DNA of 9,494 bases from Ardenticatenales bacterium (GTDB lineage Bacteria > Chloroflexota > Anaerolineae > Ardenticatenales > Ardenticatenaceae), in NCBI GenBank assembly GCA_013812995.1, contig JACCSL010000948.1, positions 1-9,494 of the forward strand, read 5' to 3'. Positions 1 through 7,373 of the stretch are shown one piece after another. The notes under the pieces are model-generated. The model did not search any database, was not told where the DNA came from, and was given only the letters and a program-made list of their open reading frames with translations. Positions within the stretch are counted from its first letter, which is position 1; every line of letters begins with the position of its first letter. A program made the translations under genes and the position numbers.

Positions 1-1
1 C

Positions 2-697
2 TACAGCGGCGCGGGGATGTCGGAGCCGGTGGAGGCTATTGTCTCGACCCCGGAGTGGCGCTGGCGGCTGGCAGGATGGCCCACACGGGGCGCACAGGTA
101 TCGCGTCCTCCAGTCGTTCATGCCGCGCCAACAGCCACCGCCGCGCCGCTCGCGCTCACGCTCATCTCCCGCTCCGGTCACCTGGATAGCTCCGGGCGCT
201 TCCACGTCGTGGCGCTGCTCCGCAATGAGAATCCGGTAGACCTGGTCAACCTCTCGGTCCGAGTGAATCTGCTCAGCGAGGACAATGAGGTGCGCCGCGC
301 CATCGCCACGGAACCCTACGCCCGCTCCGTGCCCGCTGGCGCGGTGGTTCCTCTGCATGTCGTCGCCGATGGTATCGAGCCCGCCAACTTTAGCATCGTT
401 GCAGGCGGCATCTCCGGCATCGCCCCAGCCCTGCCCTTAGCTGTGGAGGCCAGCAGCGGGAGCGAGGCCAGTGATGGCTTCTACTATGTCGAGGGGCGCG
501 TGCGCAACACAGGTGACAGTCGTCTGGACTTCCCGCGCGTGGCCATCGTCCTGATCGATGACAGTGATCGCTCGGTCAATGCCGAGGTGATTCTCCCCGT
601 TCCCTCCCAGATCGAGCCCAATGGCACCGCCACCTTCCGCGTGCGCTTCGCCTACTTCCCCCGCGTCCGCTCCCACCAGATATACGTTCTCCCGTAG
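2..697 (+). CDS. FxLYD-like tandem beta-sandwich protein, 5' end probably outside the window
   Basis: The reading frame is open from base 2 to the TAG at 695-697. An ATG at 17 gives 226 residues, but it has no convincing ribosome binding site and the frame stays open to the window edge, so the gene probably begins upstream. Counting from that ATG, two similar beta-rich units are visible at about residues 55-130 and 150-226. Each has a strand like GRFHVVALLRN or GFYYVEGRVRN (the N-x-G/E turn typical of FxLYD domains), then a strand pair around V-R-V/V-A-I-V-L and a later 'P.G...PL/F.V' strand. FxLYD domains are usually extracytoplasmic modules in bacterial envelope proteins; no signal peptide or membrane segment is visible in the part seen here. 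The gene is convergent with tenA, with 15 bp between the stops. The specific function is unknown. Confidence 0.6.
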   Translation, partial: YSGAGMSEPVEAIVSTPEWRWRLAGWPTRGAQVSRPPVVHAAPTATAAPLALTLISRSGHLDSSGRFHVVALLRNENPVDLVNLSVRVNLLSEDNEVRRAIATEPYARSVPAGAVVPLHVVADGIEPANFSIVAGGISGIAPALPLAVEASSGSEASDGFYYVEGRVRNTGDSRLDFPRVAIVLIDDSDRSVNAEVILPVPSQIEPNGTATFRVRFAYFPRVRSHQIYVLP

Positions 698-712
698 CAC
701 CCACGCACGCCG

Positions 713-1342
713 CTAGCCTTCCTCTTCCCAAGCCGCATGGAAAAACTCCTGCTCGCATAGCATCGCGTAGCGGTAGGTCGAGGTTGCCTGCTCCGGCAGG
801 GCGACATAGCGATCCACCAGTCCCTCCAAACGCTGCGCCAACGCTTCGATTCCCGGCGCGCTGTACGTGCCAATCCAATGACTGTAGCGATGCTCAGGCA
901 GCCCGTTCCTGGCAAGCTCCTGACCCAGAAAGGCGTACAACCGGACGCACGGAGCCATTGCCGTGGCAGCGATCCCTACATCGTGCCCCCAGGTCATTGC
1001 CATGAGGAAATCAATGTAGCGCCGCGTCGCGGGCTCGGGCATCACGCGCTGGATATCGACGTTCAGCGAGGCAGCATATTGCTCGTGCAGGTGGAGTTCG
1101 TCGAGGGTTGCACCCGCCAGGGCGTGGAAAGCTTTGACGCCTTCCCAGTCGGGGGCCTTGGCCGCCGCCAGGCTGTAGGCCCGCGCCGTTGCCTCCAGGA
1201 AACAGGCGTCCTGCGCGATATAACGGGCGAATCGTCGCGGGTCCAGGGATCCGTCCCCGATGCCCTGGATGAACGGATGGTTGCGGCAACTATGGGCAAG
1301 GGCGAGATTGTTCTGCCAGAGTTGCCCGGATAATGTCATCAT
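713..1342 (-). CDS. tenA: TenA-family thiaminase II / aminopyrimidine aminohydrolase
   Basis: A 209-residue all-alpha TenA/THI-4 family protein, the normal length for the family. Such enzymes hydrolyse aminopyrimidine breakdown products of thiamin (or thiamin itself) to salvage hydroxymethylpyrimidine in the cytoplasm. Residues that line up with the Bacillus subtilis TenA active site are D45 (in YIAQDACFL), Y109, C132 (in AMAPCVRLY), Y160 (in HWIGTYSAP), and E197 with F200 (in CEQEFFHAAW). The catalytic Cys places it in the TenA_C class rather than the Cys-less TenA_E class; the alignment was done by eye from memory. Two ATGs lie in tandem at the start (1342 and 1339) behind a weak purine-rich AAGAAAAG. 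It is divergent from the SUF operon and I see no TPP riboswitch upstream. No other thiamin gene is in the window, so pathway context is missing. Confidence 0.85.
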   Translation of the reverse strand: MMTLSGQLWQNNLALAHSCRNHPFIQGIGDGSLDPRRFARYIAQDACFLEATARAYSLAAAKAPDWEGVKAFHALAGATLDELHLHEQYAASLNVDIQRVMPEPATRRYIDFLMAMTWGHDVGIAATAMAPCVRLYAFLGQELARNGLPEHRYSHWIGTYSAPGIEALAQRLEGLVDRYVALPEQATSTYRYAMLCEQEFFHAAWEEEG

Positions 1343-1385
1343 CTTTTCTTACCCTTGACTCATTCTAAATTAGCCGCGACAAATC

Positions 1386-1414
1386 TTGACGAGTTTACTC
1401 AACATTGGTATTAT
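1386..1414 (+). promoter_or_regulatory. sigma70-type promoter for the suf operon
   Basis: TTGACG (1386-1391) and TATTAT (1409-1414) are separated by 17 bp. Each box differs from consensus by one base. The stretch is AT-rich compared with the surrounding coding DNA and lies 81 bp before the sufC start. The expected transcription start is about 1421. This is a consensus match only; the start site is not measured. Confidence 0.65.
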
Positions 1415-1430
1415 CCTACCTAGGTACTAT
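1413..1430. promoter_or_regulatory. palindromic operator candidate over the suf transcription start
   Basis: TACCTAGGTA (1417-1426) is a perfect 10-bp palindrome. It extends to an 18-bp dyad, ATCCTACCT|AGGTACTAT (1413-1430), in which 7 of 9 position pairs are complementary. It overlaps the end of the -10 box and is centred on the predicted start site, the usual place for a repressor. SUF operons are often controlled by Fe-S sensing repressors of the Rrf2 or SufR type. No regulator gene is in this window, and I cannot match the site to a known consensus. Confidence 0.4.
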
Positions 1431-1440
1431 GTCTATTCGC

Positions 1441-1456
1441 GCCCGCCAGAGCGGGC
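1441..1456 (+). promoter_or_regulatory. GC-rich hairpin in the sufC leader
   Basis: GCCCGC (1441-1446), a CAGA loop and GCGGGC (1451-1456) form a perfect 6-bp all-GC stem. It lies between the predicted transcription start (about 1421) and the sufC Shine-Dalgarno (1479-1483). No T-tract follows, so it is not a terminator. It may stabilise the 5' end of the mRNA or have no role. Confidence 0.35.
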
Positions 1457-1494
1457 TTACCCTCGACCCAACACGATCAGGAGTGACCTTCGAT

Positions 1495-2271
1495 ATGTCA
1501 GATTCGTCTTTCTTGGAAATCAAAGACTTGCACGTTTCGGTGGAAGGCAAAGAAGTGCTCAAGGGGGTTTCCCTCACCGTACGGCAGGGGGAGATCCACG
1601 CTCTGCTTGGCCCCAACGGCGCGGGCAAGTCCACGCTCGGCTACGCGATTATGGGCCACCCTAAGTATGAAATCGTGAGCGGCGAGGTTCTGCTCGATGG
1701 TAAAAATCTCCTGGAGATGGAAGCGGACGAGCGCAGTCGTCAGGGACTTTTCCTGGCCTTCCAGTATCCTATCTCCATTCCCGGCGTCACCGTGGCGAAC
1801 TTCCTGCGCGCCGCCCTGAATGCGCGCCGCACCGAGGGCAAGATCAGCCCGATGGAGTTCCGCAAGCTCCTCACCGGCAAGATGAGCCAGCTCGGCATCG
1901 ACCGCTCCTTTGCGGGGCGCTATCTCAACGAGGGCTTCTCCGGCGGCGAGAAGAAGCGGGCGGAGATTCTCCAGCTCGCCACGCTGGAGCCCAAGATCGC
2001 TATTCTGGACGAGACCGATTCCGGTCTCGACATCGACGCGATGCGAATCGTGGCGGACGGAGTCAACCAGCTCCTCGGCCCCGAGATGGGCATCCTGGTC
2101 ATCACTCACTACCAGCGCTTCCTCAACTACATCAAGCCCGACTTTGTCCACATCCTGCTCGACGGCAAGATCGTCGTGCGCGGTGGGGCCGAACTGGCCG
2201 AAGAGTTGGATGTGAAGGGCTACGAGTGGGTCCGCGACCAGTATGGAGAGAAGGAGGCCGTCAGTGGCTGA
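1495..2271 (+). CDS. sufC: SufC, ABC-type ATPase of the SufBCD Fe-S assembly complex
   Basis: 258 residues, typical for SufC. It is a soluble ABC ATPase that binds SufB and SufD and uses ATP to drive conformational changes needed for cluster assembly. Motifs seen are Walker [10 protein letters not shown] (39-47), Q-loop Q90, signature FSGGEKKR (148-155), Walker B running into the SufC-typical LDETDSGLD (171-179), and the switch His H205 in VITHYQR. The frame is open further upstream, with ATGs at 1405 and 1429. I chose ATG 1495 because family members begin at about this point and AGGAG lies at 1479-1483, though its 11-nt spacing is slightly long. The 1405 start would lie upstream of the predicted transcription start. 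First gene of the operon; its end overlaps sufB by 8 nt, which suggests translational coupling. Confidence 0.96.
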   Translation: MSDSSFLEIKDLHVSVEGKEVLKGVSLTVRQGEIHALLGPNGAGKSTLGYAIMGHPKYEIVSGEVLLDGKNLLEMEADERSRQGLFLAFQYPISIPGVTVANFLRAALNARRTEGKISPMEFRKLLTGKMSQLGIDRSFAGRYLNEGFSGGEKKRAEILQLATLEPKIAILDETDSGLDIDAMRIVADGVNQLLGPEMGILVITHYQRFLNYIKPDFVHILLDGKIVVRGGAELAEELDVKGYEWVRDQYGEKEAVSG

Positions 2272-5200
2272 GAACGAAAGCACTTTTGAGCAGTTGCCCG
2301 AGGCCGAAAAAGTCAACCTCATCAACAACTCGTATGCCGAGAAGTATGGCTTCCACGACAGCGATGACAACTATTTCTTCAAGAGCCGCAAGGGGCTCGA
2401 CGAGGGGGTTGTCGCTGAAATCTCACTGATGAAGAAGGAACCCGAGTGGATGACCACGCGCCGCCTGGAGGCGCTGGAAATCTTCCGCAAGAAGCCGATG
2501 CCCCAGTGGGGCGGCGGCGGCGCGCTGAATGACATCGACTTCGACGACATCTTCTACTATATGAATGCCTCTGGCAATGAGGCCAAATCGTGGGACGATG
2601 TACCCGACGAGATCAAGCGCACCTTTGACCGACTCGGCATCCCCGAGGCCGAGCAGAAGTTCCTCTCTGGCGTAGGGGCGCAGTACGAGTGTCTGCGGGG
2701 TGATGCGCGGGTATACACCGGGCGCGGCCTCGTTCCGATTGAAGCGGTCGAGGCAGGCGATGTGGTTTTCTCCTTTGATGAAGTGCAGGAGCAAATCATC
2801 CCCGCCACCGTAAAGGCGACTGCTTACAAGGGCGAGCGTGAAGTATTCGAGGTAGCTGTTGGCACACGGACGATTCATGCCACAGCGAACCATCCGTTCT
2901 TGGCGCTAGCCTATCGCAAAGAAGACGGAAAGCAGCGCGGTCGCTACACTCGCGAATGGAAGTACCTGGAGGAGCTTCAGGTAGGCGACCTGGTTGCTCT
3001 TGCCAAGCAACTCCCCGATGTGGGGCAGGCCCACACACTCTTGCAGCCTGAAATCAAGACTGAAGTGGTCGGGCGAAATCAGAGTGTTGAATATAAGCTT
3101 GACATTTCTAATCGCTATAATGAAGTTTCGCTTCCTGAGCAGACTTCAGCCGAACTCATGTGGTGGTTCGGGCTTTATATCGGCGATGGATTCATTCATC
3201 ACACCAACGGTGCCGATAAAGCTCGTGTAGAATTTGCCATTCCCGCCACAGATGCTGGGTTGCGTACAGAACTGGAGCAGGTCACTGAGGCACAGTTTAG
3301 CTTGCCCATGACGAATGGCGACCCATACCGAGTAACCGCCAATTCGACTATCATTGCGCGTTTCTTAGAGGCTAACGGCTTTGAAGGCACAGCGCACACC
3401 AAGCGGGTGCCCCAATGGGTCTTCACTCTGCCAGAAGAGCAACGGCTTGCCTTTATCGGTGGCTATGTAGACGCTGACGGCTATGTGCGTGATCACGAGA
3501 AGAACCGCGACATCAGTCTGACCAGCGCCAACCCAGATTTGTTGCAGGATGTGAAGAATCTTGCCGCCTCCTGTGGCATCCCTACATCGAACATTCACCG
3601 CTTCGAGTCAAAGCATCCACATGATAAGACGCGCACGGTAACAGGGTATCGCTTTACGTTCAGCGGAGATTTTGATCGTATTGCCTGTCGCTCGCCTCAA
3701 CGTACGGGACGACTAGGTAAGCGCCAGTATCATCACGACTACTCAAGCGCTAAGGGAACCACATTCCGCGACCACACCAATGAATTCATCGGTTTTGCCA
3801 AGATTACCAGCATTACCCCCGCTGGCGTGGCACCTGTCTATGACATTGAAGTGGATGGGCCACACAACTTTGTTGCTGAGGGGCTGATTGTCCACAACTC
3901 TGAAGTGGTCTACCACAACATCAAGAAGGAATTGGAGGATAAGGGCGTTATCTTCCTCTCAACGGACCACGCGCTGCAACAGCACCCTGAGCTTTTCAAG
4001 CAGTACTTTGGCACCATCATTCCTTCCTCCGACAACAAGTTCGCCGCGCTGAACACAGCGGTCTGGTCGGGTGGCTCCTTCATCTACGTGCCCAAGGGCG
4101 TGAAGATCGACATGCCGCTCCAAGCTTACTTCCGCATCAACGCGCAGAGCATGGGCCAGTTCGAGCGCACGCTCATCATTGCGGATGAGGGGAGCTGGGT
4201 GCACTATGTAGAGGGCTGCACCGCTCCGAACTGGACGGAAGATTCGCTGCACTCGGCGGTGGTAGAGATCATCGTCAAGAAGGGCGCACGCGTGCGCTAC
4301 ACGACGATCCAGAACTGGTCGAACAACGTCTACAACCTCGTGACCAAGCGCGCCATCTGCGAAGAGGGTGCGACGATGGAATGGGTGGACGGGAACATCG
4401 GTTGTCTTGCCGAGGGCTCGACTGTGACAACGCCCGATGGCATCAAGCCGATTGAGTCGTTAGAGGTAGGCGATGAGGTGCTTTCCTACGATGACCAGGT
4501 GGGTGAACTTGTCTTCCGTCGCGTCCTTGCGAAGAAATTCTCTGGTAATCAGCCTGTCCATAACGTGGTCGCAGGTGAGCGGGAACTGCGCGTGACGGCC
4601 AATCATCCTTTCTACTCCTACGTTAAGGATGAAGGTGGCTATCGCTTGGCCTATGTGCGCGCTGACCACCTGCAAGAGGCAATCGTACCAACTGCTCTGC
4701 CAGAAACTGTCCTTACCCATGAACCAACTTTGGCTGTAGCAGGGAGCGGGCACATTGTACAAAATCGTAACGTCGGGCGCTCGCAGATTGAGCTTTCCGA
4801 GAGTGTCGAGATTGTCAATGTCAATGTCTCCGAAGCGTCGGCGGAACTCGTGCCAACGTGGGACATCGAGGTTGAGGGAACGGGCAACTTTGTCTCGCAG
4901 GGTTTCATTGTCCACAACTCCAAGTTGACCATGAAGTACCCGGCGGTCTACATGATGGGGCCGCACTCGCACGGCGAGATTCTCTCCATCGCCTTCGCGG
5001 GCAAGGGACAGCACCAGGACGCGGGCGCGAAGGTCATTCACGCCGCGCCGCACACCTCCTCCATCATTACCTCCAAGTCCATCTCCAAGGATGGCGGGCG
5101 CGCGGGCTACCGTGGGCTGGTGCAGGTGCTGGAGGGCGCGTACGATTCTAAGTCCAGCGTCGTCTGTGACGCGCTGATTCTGGACGACGAGAGCCGCTCC

Positions 5201-5440
5201 GACACCTATCCCTACATCGACATCCGCGAGGACGATGTTTCCATCGGCCACGAGGCGACGGTTTCCAAGGTGGGCGAGGAGCAACTCTTCTACCTGATGA
5301 GCCGTGGTGTCAACGAGGAAGAGGCGCTGAGCATGATCGTCTCCGGCTTCATCGAGCCGATTGTCAAGGAACTGCCGATGGAGTACGCGGTCGAGATGAA
5401 CCGCCTCATCCAGCTTGAGATGGAAGGCTCCGTCGGGTAA
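2264..5440 (+). CDS. sufB: SufB precursor containing two inteins
   Basis: SufB is the core scaffold subunit of the SufBC2D complex. The precursor has 1058 residues; SufB normally has about 480. Removing the two inteins (residues 143-545 and 714-885) leaves exteins of 142, 168 and 173 residues, together 483, which read as continuous SufB across both junctions (GAQYE/SEVVYHN and [13 protein letters not shown]). The C-terminal extein keeps Cys968 (VVCDALILD; residue 393 after splicing), which by eye corresponds to the essential E. coli Cys405. I chose GTG 2264 because AAGGAGG (2251-2257) sits 6 nt before it and the mature start MAENES fits; an ATG at 2243 in the same frame would place that Shine-Dalgarno inside the gene. 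The start overlaps the sufC stop. The frame is unbroken throughout, so this is not a pseudogene. Confidence 0.96.
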   Translation: MAENESTFEQLPEAEKVNLINNSYAEKYGFHDSDDNYFFKSRKGLDEGVVAEISLMKKEPEWMTTRRLEALEIFRKKPMPQWGGGGALNDIDFDDIFYYMNASGNEAKSWDDVPDEIKRTFDRLGIPEAEQKFLSGVGAQYECLRGDARVYTGRGLVPIEAVEAGDVVFSFDEVQEQIIPATVKATAYKGEREVFEVAVGTRTIHATANHPFLALAYRKEDGKQRGRYTREWKYLEELQVGDLVALAKQLPDVGQAHTLLQPEIKTEVVGRNQSVEYKLDISNRYNEVSLPEQTSAELMWWFGLYIGDGFIHHTNGADKARVEFAIPATDAGLRTELEQVTEAQFSLPMTNGDPYRVTANSTIIARFLEANGFEGTAHTKRVPQWVFTLPEEQRLAFIGGYVDADGYVRDHEKNRDISLTSANPDLLQDVKNLAASCGIPTSNIHRFESKHPHDKTRTVTGYRFTFSGDFDRIACRSPQRTGRLGKRQYHHDYSSAKGTTFRDHTNEFIGFAKITSITPAGVAPVYDIEVDGPHNFVAEGLIVHNSEVVYHNIKKELEDKGVIFLSTDHALQQHPELFKQYFGTIIPSSDNKFAALNTAVWSGGSFIYVPKGVKIDMPLQAYFRINAQSMGQFERTLIIADEGSWVHYVEGCTAPNWTEDSLHSAVVEIIVKKGARVRYTTIQNWSNNVYNLVTKRAICEEGATMEWVDGNIGCLAEGSTVTTPDGIKPIESLEVGDEVLSYDDQVGELVFRRVLAKKFSGNQPVHNVVAGERELRVTANHPFYSYVKDEGGYRLAYVRADHLQEAIVPTALPETVLTHEPTLAVAGSGHIVQNRNVGRSQIELSESVEIVNVNVSEASAELVPTWDIEVEGTGNFVSQGFIVHNSKLTMKYPAVYMMGPHSHGEILSIAFAGKGQHQDAGAKVIHAAPHTSSIITSKSISKDGGRAGYRGLVQVLEGAYDSKSSVVCDALILDDESRSDTYPYIDIREDDVSIGHEATVSKVGEEQLFYLMSRGVNEEEALSMIVSGFIEPIVKELPMEYAVEMNRLIQLEMEGSVG
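2690..3898 (+). other. Intein 1 in SufB: large intein with LAGLIDADG homing endonuclease
   Basis: 403 residues (precursor 143-545). It begins with Cys1 ([11 protein letters not shown]), has the block B TxxH as T65-A-N-H68 followed by PF, block F as [11 protein letters not shown] (D385, H392), and ends VHN followed by Ser+1. This is a standard class 1 splicing layout: Cys1, penultimate His, terminal Asn, Ser+1. Between the splicing halves lies a two-motif LAGLIDADG (DOD) endonuclease: [12 protein letters not shown] at 156-167 (acid D166) and [12 protein letters not shown] at 253-264 (acid D263), with a block-D-like KRVPQW at 238-243. All splicing and nuclease residues look intact. A middle stretch (3061-3120) counts by hand at 23 of 60 G+C, against 43 of 60 in the extein stretch 2461-2520. 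This fits an acquired element. Confidence 0.95.
4403..4918 (+). other. Intein 2 in SufB: mini-intein without endonuclease
   Basis: 172 residues (precursor 714-885), close to the minimum size for a splicing domain, with no LAGLIDADG motif. It begins with Cys1 ([13 protein letters not shown]), has the block B TxxH as T65-A-N-H68 followed by PF, block F as [11 protein letters not shown] (D154), and ends VHN followed by Ser+1. The block F His found in intein 1 is replaced by Gly161, and the block F aromatic is Trp153; the penultimate His171 and Asn172 are kept. It is inserted in the conserved [16 protein letters not shown] motif of SufB. Removal restores a continuous SufB sequence, and the uninterrupted frame argues that splicing is maintained by selection. 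Confidence 0.94.
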
Positions 5441-5460
5441 GCGCAGCAAAGATGCAGAAA

Positions 5461-5504
5461 CAAAGGGGCGACAGTGTAGAGGCAATGCTCTACCCGCCCC
5501 TTTG
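5461..5504 (+). promoter_or_regulatory. strong stem-loop between sufB and sufD
   Basis: CAAAGGGGCG (5461-5470) pairs perfectly with CGCCCCTTTG (5495-5504). Inside it, GTAGAG (5476-5481) pairs with CTCTAC (5488-5493) around a GCAATG loop. The structure starts 20 bp after the sufB stop, in the 111-bp gap that is the only large spacer in the operon. The following TTTGCTTTGT is T-rich but not a clean T-tract, so a partial terminator or mRNA-stability element that sets different levels of SufC-SufB and SufD onward is possible. It could also be a copy of a dispersed palindromic intergenic repeat. A weak TTGTCA box (5507-5512) follows, but without a good -10. Confidence 0.6.
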
Positions 5505-5551
5505 CTTTGTCAGATAACTCACTTGAACCGATATGGTTGTGGAGGTAGGTA

Positions 5552-6889
5552 GTGGCTGAACAAACGTTGCAGGTCCAGGCCCTGAGTCGGGAGGGCGTGA
5601 CATTCCTGAGCGAGCAGATAGGCGAAGCGGGGCCGATGCGCCAGCGCCGGGAGGAGGCGTGGCGCTTCTACCTGGAGAGCCCATTCCCCAACTCGAACAC
5701 CGATGAACCCTGGCGTCGCACCGATACGCGAGCCCTTGTTCGCCGCCTAGACAAGCTCTCGCCCGCTCCGCAGTCGGCCCTGGCCGAGAGCATCGAGAGC
5801 CTGCCGGAAGCGATGCAGGCAGTATTGCGCGAGAGCGACAAGCGCGGCGGCCTACTGGTGCGCCGGGATAACGGGGTCGTTTACTTTGAACTGGACGAAG
5901 AGTACATTGAGCAGGGCGTGCTCTTCATGGATTTGAACCAGGCCCTGCGCGAGCACCCTGAGCTTGTCGAGAAATATCTCTTCCAACTCGTGAAGCCGGA
6001 AGAGGGCAAGTTTCAGACGCTCCACGCGGCGCTGGTGAATGGCGGAGCCTTCCTATATGTGCCTCGTGGCGTCGTGGTGGAGCGCGCGCTCCAGGTGATT
6101 CACTGGGTCGATACAACGGACACCTTGCTTTTCCCTCACACACTCGTCGTGCTGGAGGAGGAGGCGCAGGCCACCGTCATGGACGATTATCTTTCCGAGG
6201 TCACGGGCGGCAGCATCTTCGTGAACAGCGCCGTCGAGCTTCACCTCGCTTCCTACTCGACGCTGATCTACCTGTCGATCCAGAACTGGGCGCAGAATGT
6301 GACCCACTTCAACTTCAGCCGGGCCGCCGTCGGGGCCAGCGCGACTTTGAACTGGACCGTTGGGCAGTTCGGGGGCAAGCTCACCCGCTTCCAGACCGAG
6401 GCCGACATGGTGGGGTCCGGGGGCAGCGCCCTCCTGAATGGTGTGTTCTTCCCCACGGAGGGACAGCAGCACGGGAACTACACCCTCCAGCACCACAAGG
6501 CGACCCACTGCACCAGCGACCTGCTCTACAAGGGTGCACTGCTGGGCAAGTGCCGCTCCGTGTACGAGGGCGGTATCAAGGTGGCAAAGGGCGCGCAGCA
6601 GACCGACGCCTACCAGGCCAACCGGAACCTCATGCTTTCGCGCAGCGCCCACGCCGATTCCATCCCACAACTGGAGATTGAGGCGCACGAGGTGCGCTGC
6701 ACCCACGGCTCGACCACCAGCCAGATGGACCAGGAGGAGCTCTTTTACCTTCAGAGCCGTGGCATCGACAAGGATCCGGCCACGAAGCTGATCGTCGAAG
6801 GTTTCTACGTGCCGGTGCTGGACCGCATCCCCCTTCGTGAGGTGCGCGCGCGCCTCAAGGCGGCCATCCAGAGCCGTATGTCCTCCTGA
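5552..6889 (+). CDS. sufD: SufD, subunit of the SufBCD Fe-S assembly complex
   Basis: 445 residues, normal for SufD, a paralogue of SufB that pairs with it and with two SufC subunits in the cytoplasmic scaffold complex. The N-terminal part (about 1-100) is helical and charged. The rest is a beta-helix core with SufB/SufD motifs such as GGAFLYVPRGV, YLSIQNWAQNV, QTDAYQANRNLMLS and EELFYLQSRGI. H385 in RCTHGSTTSQMD corresponds by eye to the functionally critical E. coli SufD His360. The start is GTG 5552, with GGAGG at 5541-5545 placed 6 nt before it. Unlike its sister subunit SufB, it carries no intein. It lies 111 bp after sufB, beyond a stem-loop, and 10 bp before the SufU-like gene. Confidence 0.95.
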   Translation: MAEQTLQVQALSREGVTFLSEQIGEAGPMRQRREEAWRFYLESPFPNSNTDEPWRRTDTRALVRRLDKLSPAPQSALAESIESLPEAMQAVLRESDKRGGLLVRRDNGVVYFELDEEYIEQGVLFMDLNQALREHPELVEKYLFQLVKPEEGKFQTLHAALVNGGAFLYVPRGVVVERALQVIHWVDTTDTLLFPHTLVVLEEEAQATVMDDYLSEVTGGSIFVNSAVELHLASYSTLIYLSIQNWAQNVTHFNFSRAAVGASATLNWTVGQFGGKLTRFQTEADMVGSGGSALLNGVFFPTEGQQHGNYTLQHHKATHCTSDLLYKGALLGKCRSVYEGGIKVAKGAQQTDAYQANRNLMLSRSAHADSIPQLEIEAHEVRCTHGSTTSQMDQEELFYLQSRGIDKDPATKLIVEGFYVPVLDRIPLREVRARLKAAIQSRMSS

Positions 6890-6899
6890 CGGACCGATC

Positions 6900-7370
6900 A
6901 TGACGAGCCGCCAGGATTTCTTCGAGTTCATCCTCGATCATTACGAGAACCCGCGCCACCGGGGAATTCTGAGTGCCGCCGATGTGGTCATGAAGGGCGG
7001 CAATCCTGGCTGCGGTGACGTGGTCACGATCTATCTGCGCATCGACCCGGAGAGCCAGCAAATCGAGGACATCTCCTTCACGGGTGAGGGCTGTACCATT
7101 AGCCAGGCGGCGGCCTCACTCACGATGACAAAGATTCAGGGGCAAACGCTGGCCCAGGTTCACACGCTTCGGGCACAGGACATTCTCACCGATCTCGGTG
7201 AGAGTGTCCTGCGGACCCGCCGCCGCTGTGCGACGCTGGCGCTCCATACCCTGCGGGCCGCGCTCACCCGCTACTTGCAGAGCCATCCGGGGCTACCCGC
7301 CCCTTCGTCGGACGCGGACGAGCCTGCGCTCGGGCTCCACTTTGAGCCGCAGCCTGGCACAGAGGAATAA
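6900..7370 (+). CDS. SufU/IscU-like scaffold or sulfur-transfer protein (first copy)
   Basis: 156 residues of the IscU/SufU/NifU-N family. Motifs are GNPGCGD (C38, D40), GEGCTIS (C65) and TRRRC (C110), so all three metal- or sulfur-binding Cys and the Asp are present. SufU proteins bind zinc and take persulfide sulfur from SufS. The spacing C65 to C110 is 45 residues, as short as in IscU. In the last Cys motif the usual Pro (P-A-R-x-K-C) is replaced by Thr. After about residue 127 there is a low-complexity Pro/Glu/Asp-rich tail not seen in the second copy. ATG 6900 was chosen because homology begins there; an upstream ATG at 6837 would extend into sufD with an unrelated Arg-rich segment. The Shine-Dalgarno is weak. 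It lies between sufD and sufS. Confidence 0.88.
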   Translation: MTSRQDFFEFILDHYENPRHRGILSAADVVMKGGNPGCGDVVTIYLRIDPESQQIEDISFTGEGCTISQAAASLTMTKIQGQTLAQVHTLRAQDILTDLGESVLRTRRRCATLALHTLRAALTRYLQSHPGLPAPSSDADEPALGLHFEPQPGTEE

Positions 7371-7373
7371 CTC

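Noticed and set aside
878..1333. + strand open frame opposite tenA
   Set aside because: The - strand carries the complete TenA catalytic residue set; the + frame has no recognisable domain.
1343..1494. TPP riboswitch upstream of tenA
   Set aside because: The - strand sequence between tenA and sufC has neither the CUGAGA-type core nor the long pairing arms of a thi-box.
1498..2370. Long - strand open frame (290 codons) opposite sufC
   Set aside because: It is the antisense of a clear SufC gene with all motifs; long antisense frames are expected in GC-rich coding DNA, and its product resembles no family I know.
2264..5440. SufB length explained by gene fusion, frameshift or assembly error
   Set aside because: The inserted segments have exact intein borders with block A, B, F and G motifs, and the exteins join into a normal SufB.
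4460..5485. Long - strand open frame (341 codons) opposite sufB
   Set aside because: It runs antisense through both intein 2 and extein DNA, which is not plausible for a conserved gene, and has no recognisable domain.
5461..5510. Definite Rho-independent terminator after sufB
   Set aside because: The stem is strong, but the tail TTTGCTTTGT is interrupted, and sufD clearly belongs to the same pathway downstream; kept only as a regulatory stem-loop.
6053..6931. - strand open frame opposite sufD (and 7467-8414 opposite sufS)
   Set aside because: Both are shadows of strongly supported genes, with His/Val/Leu-rich low-complexity translations typical of antisense frames.
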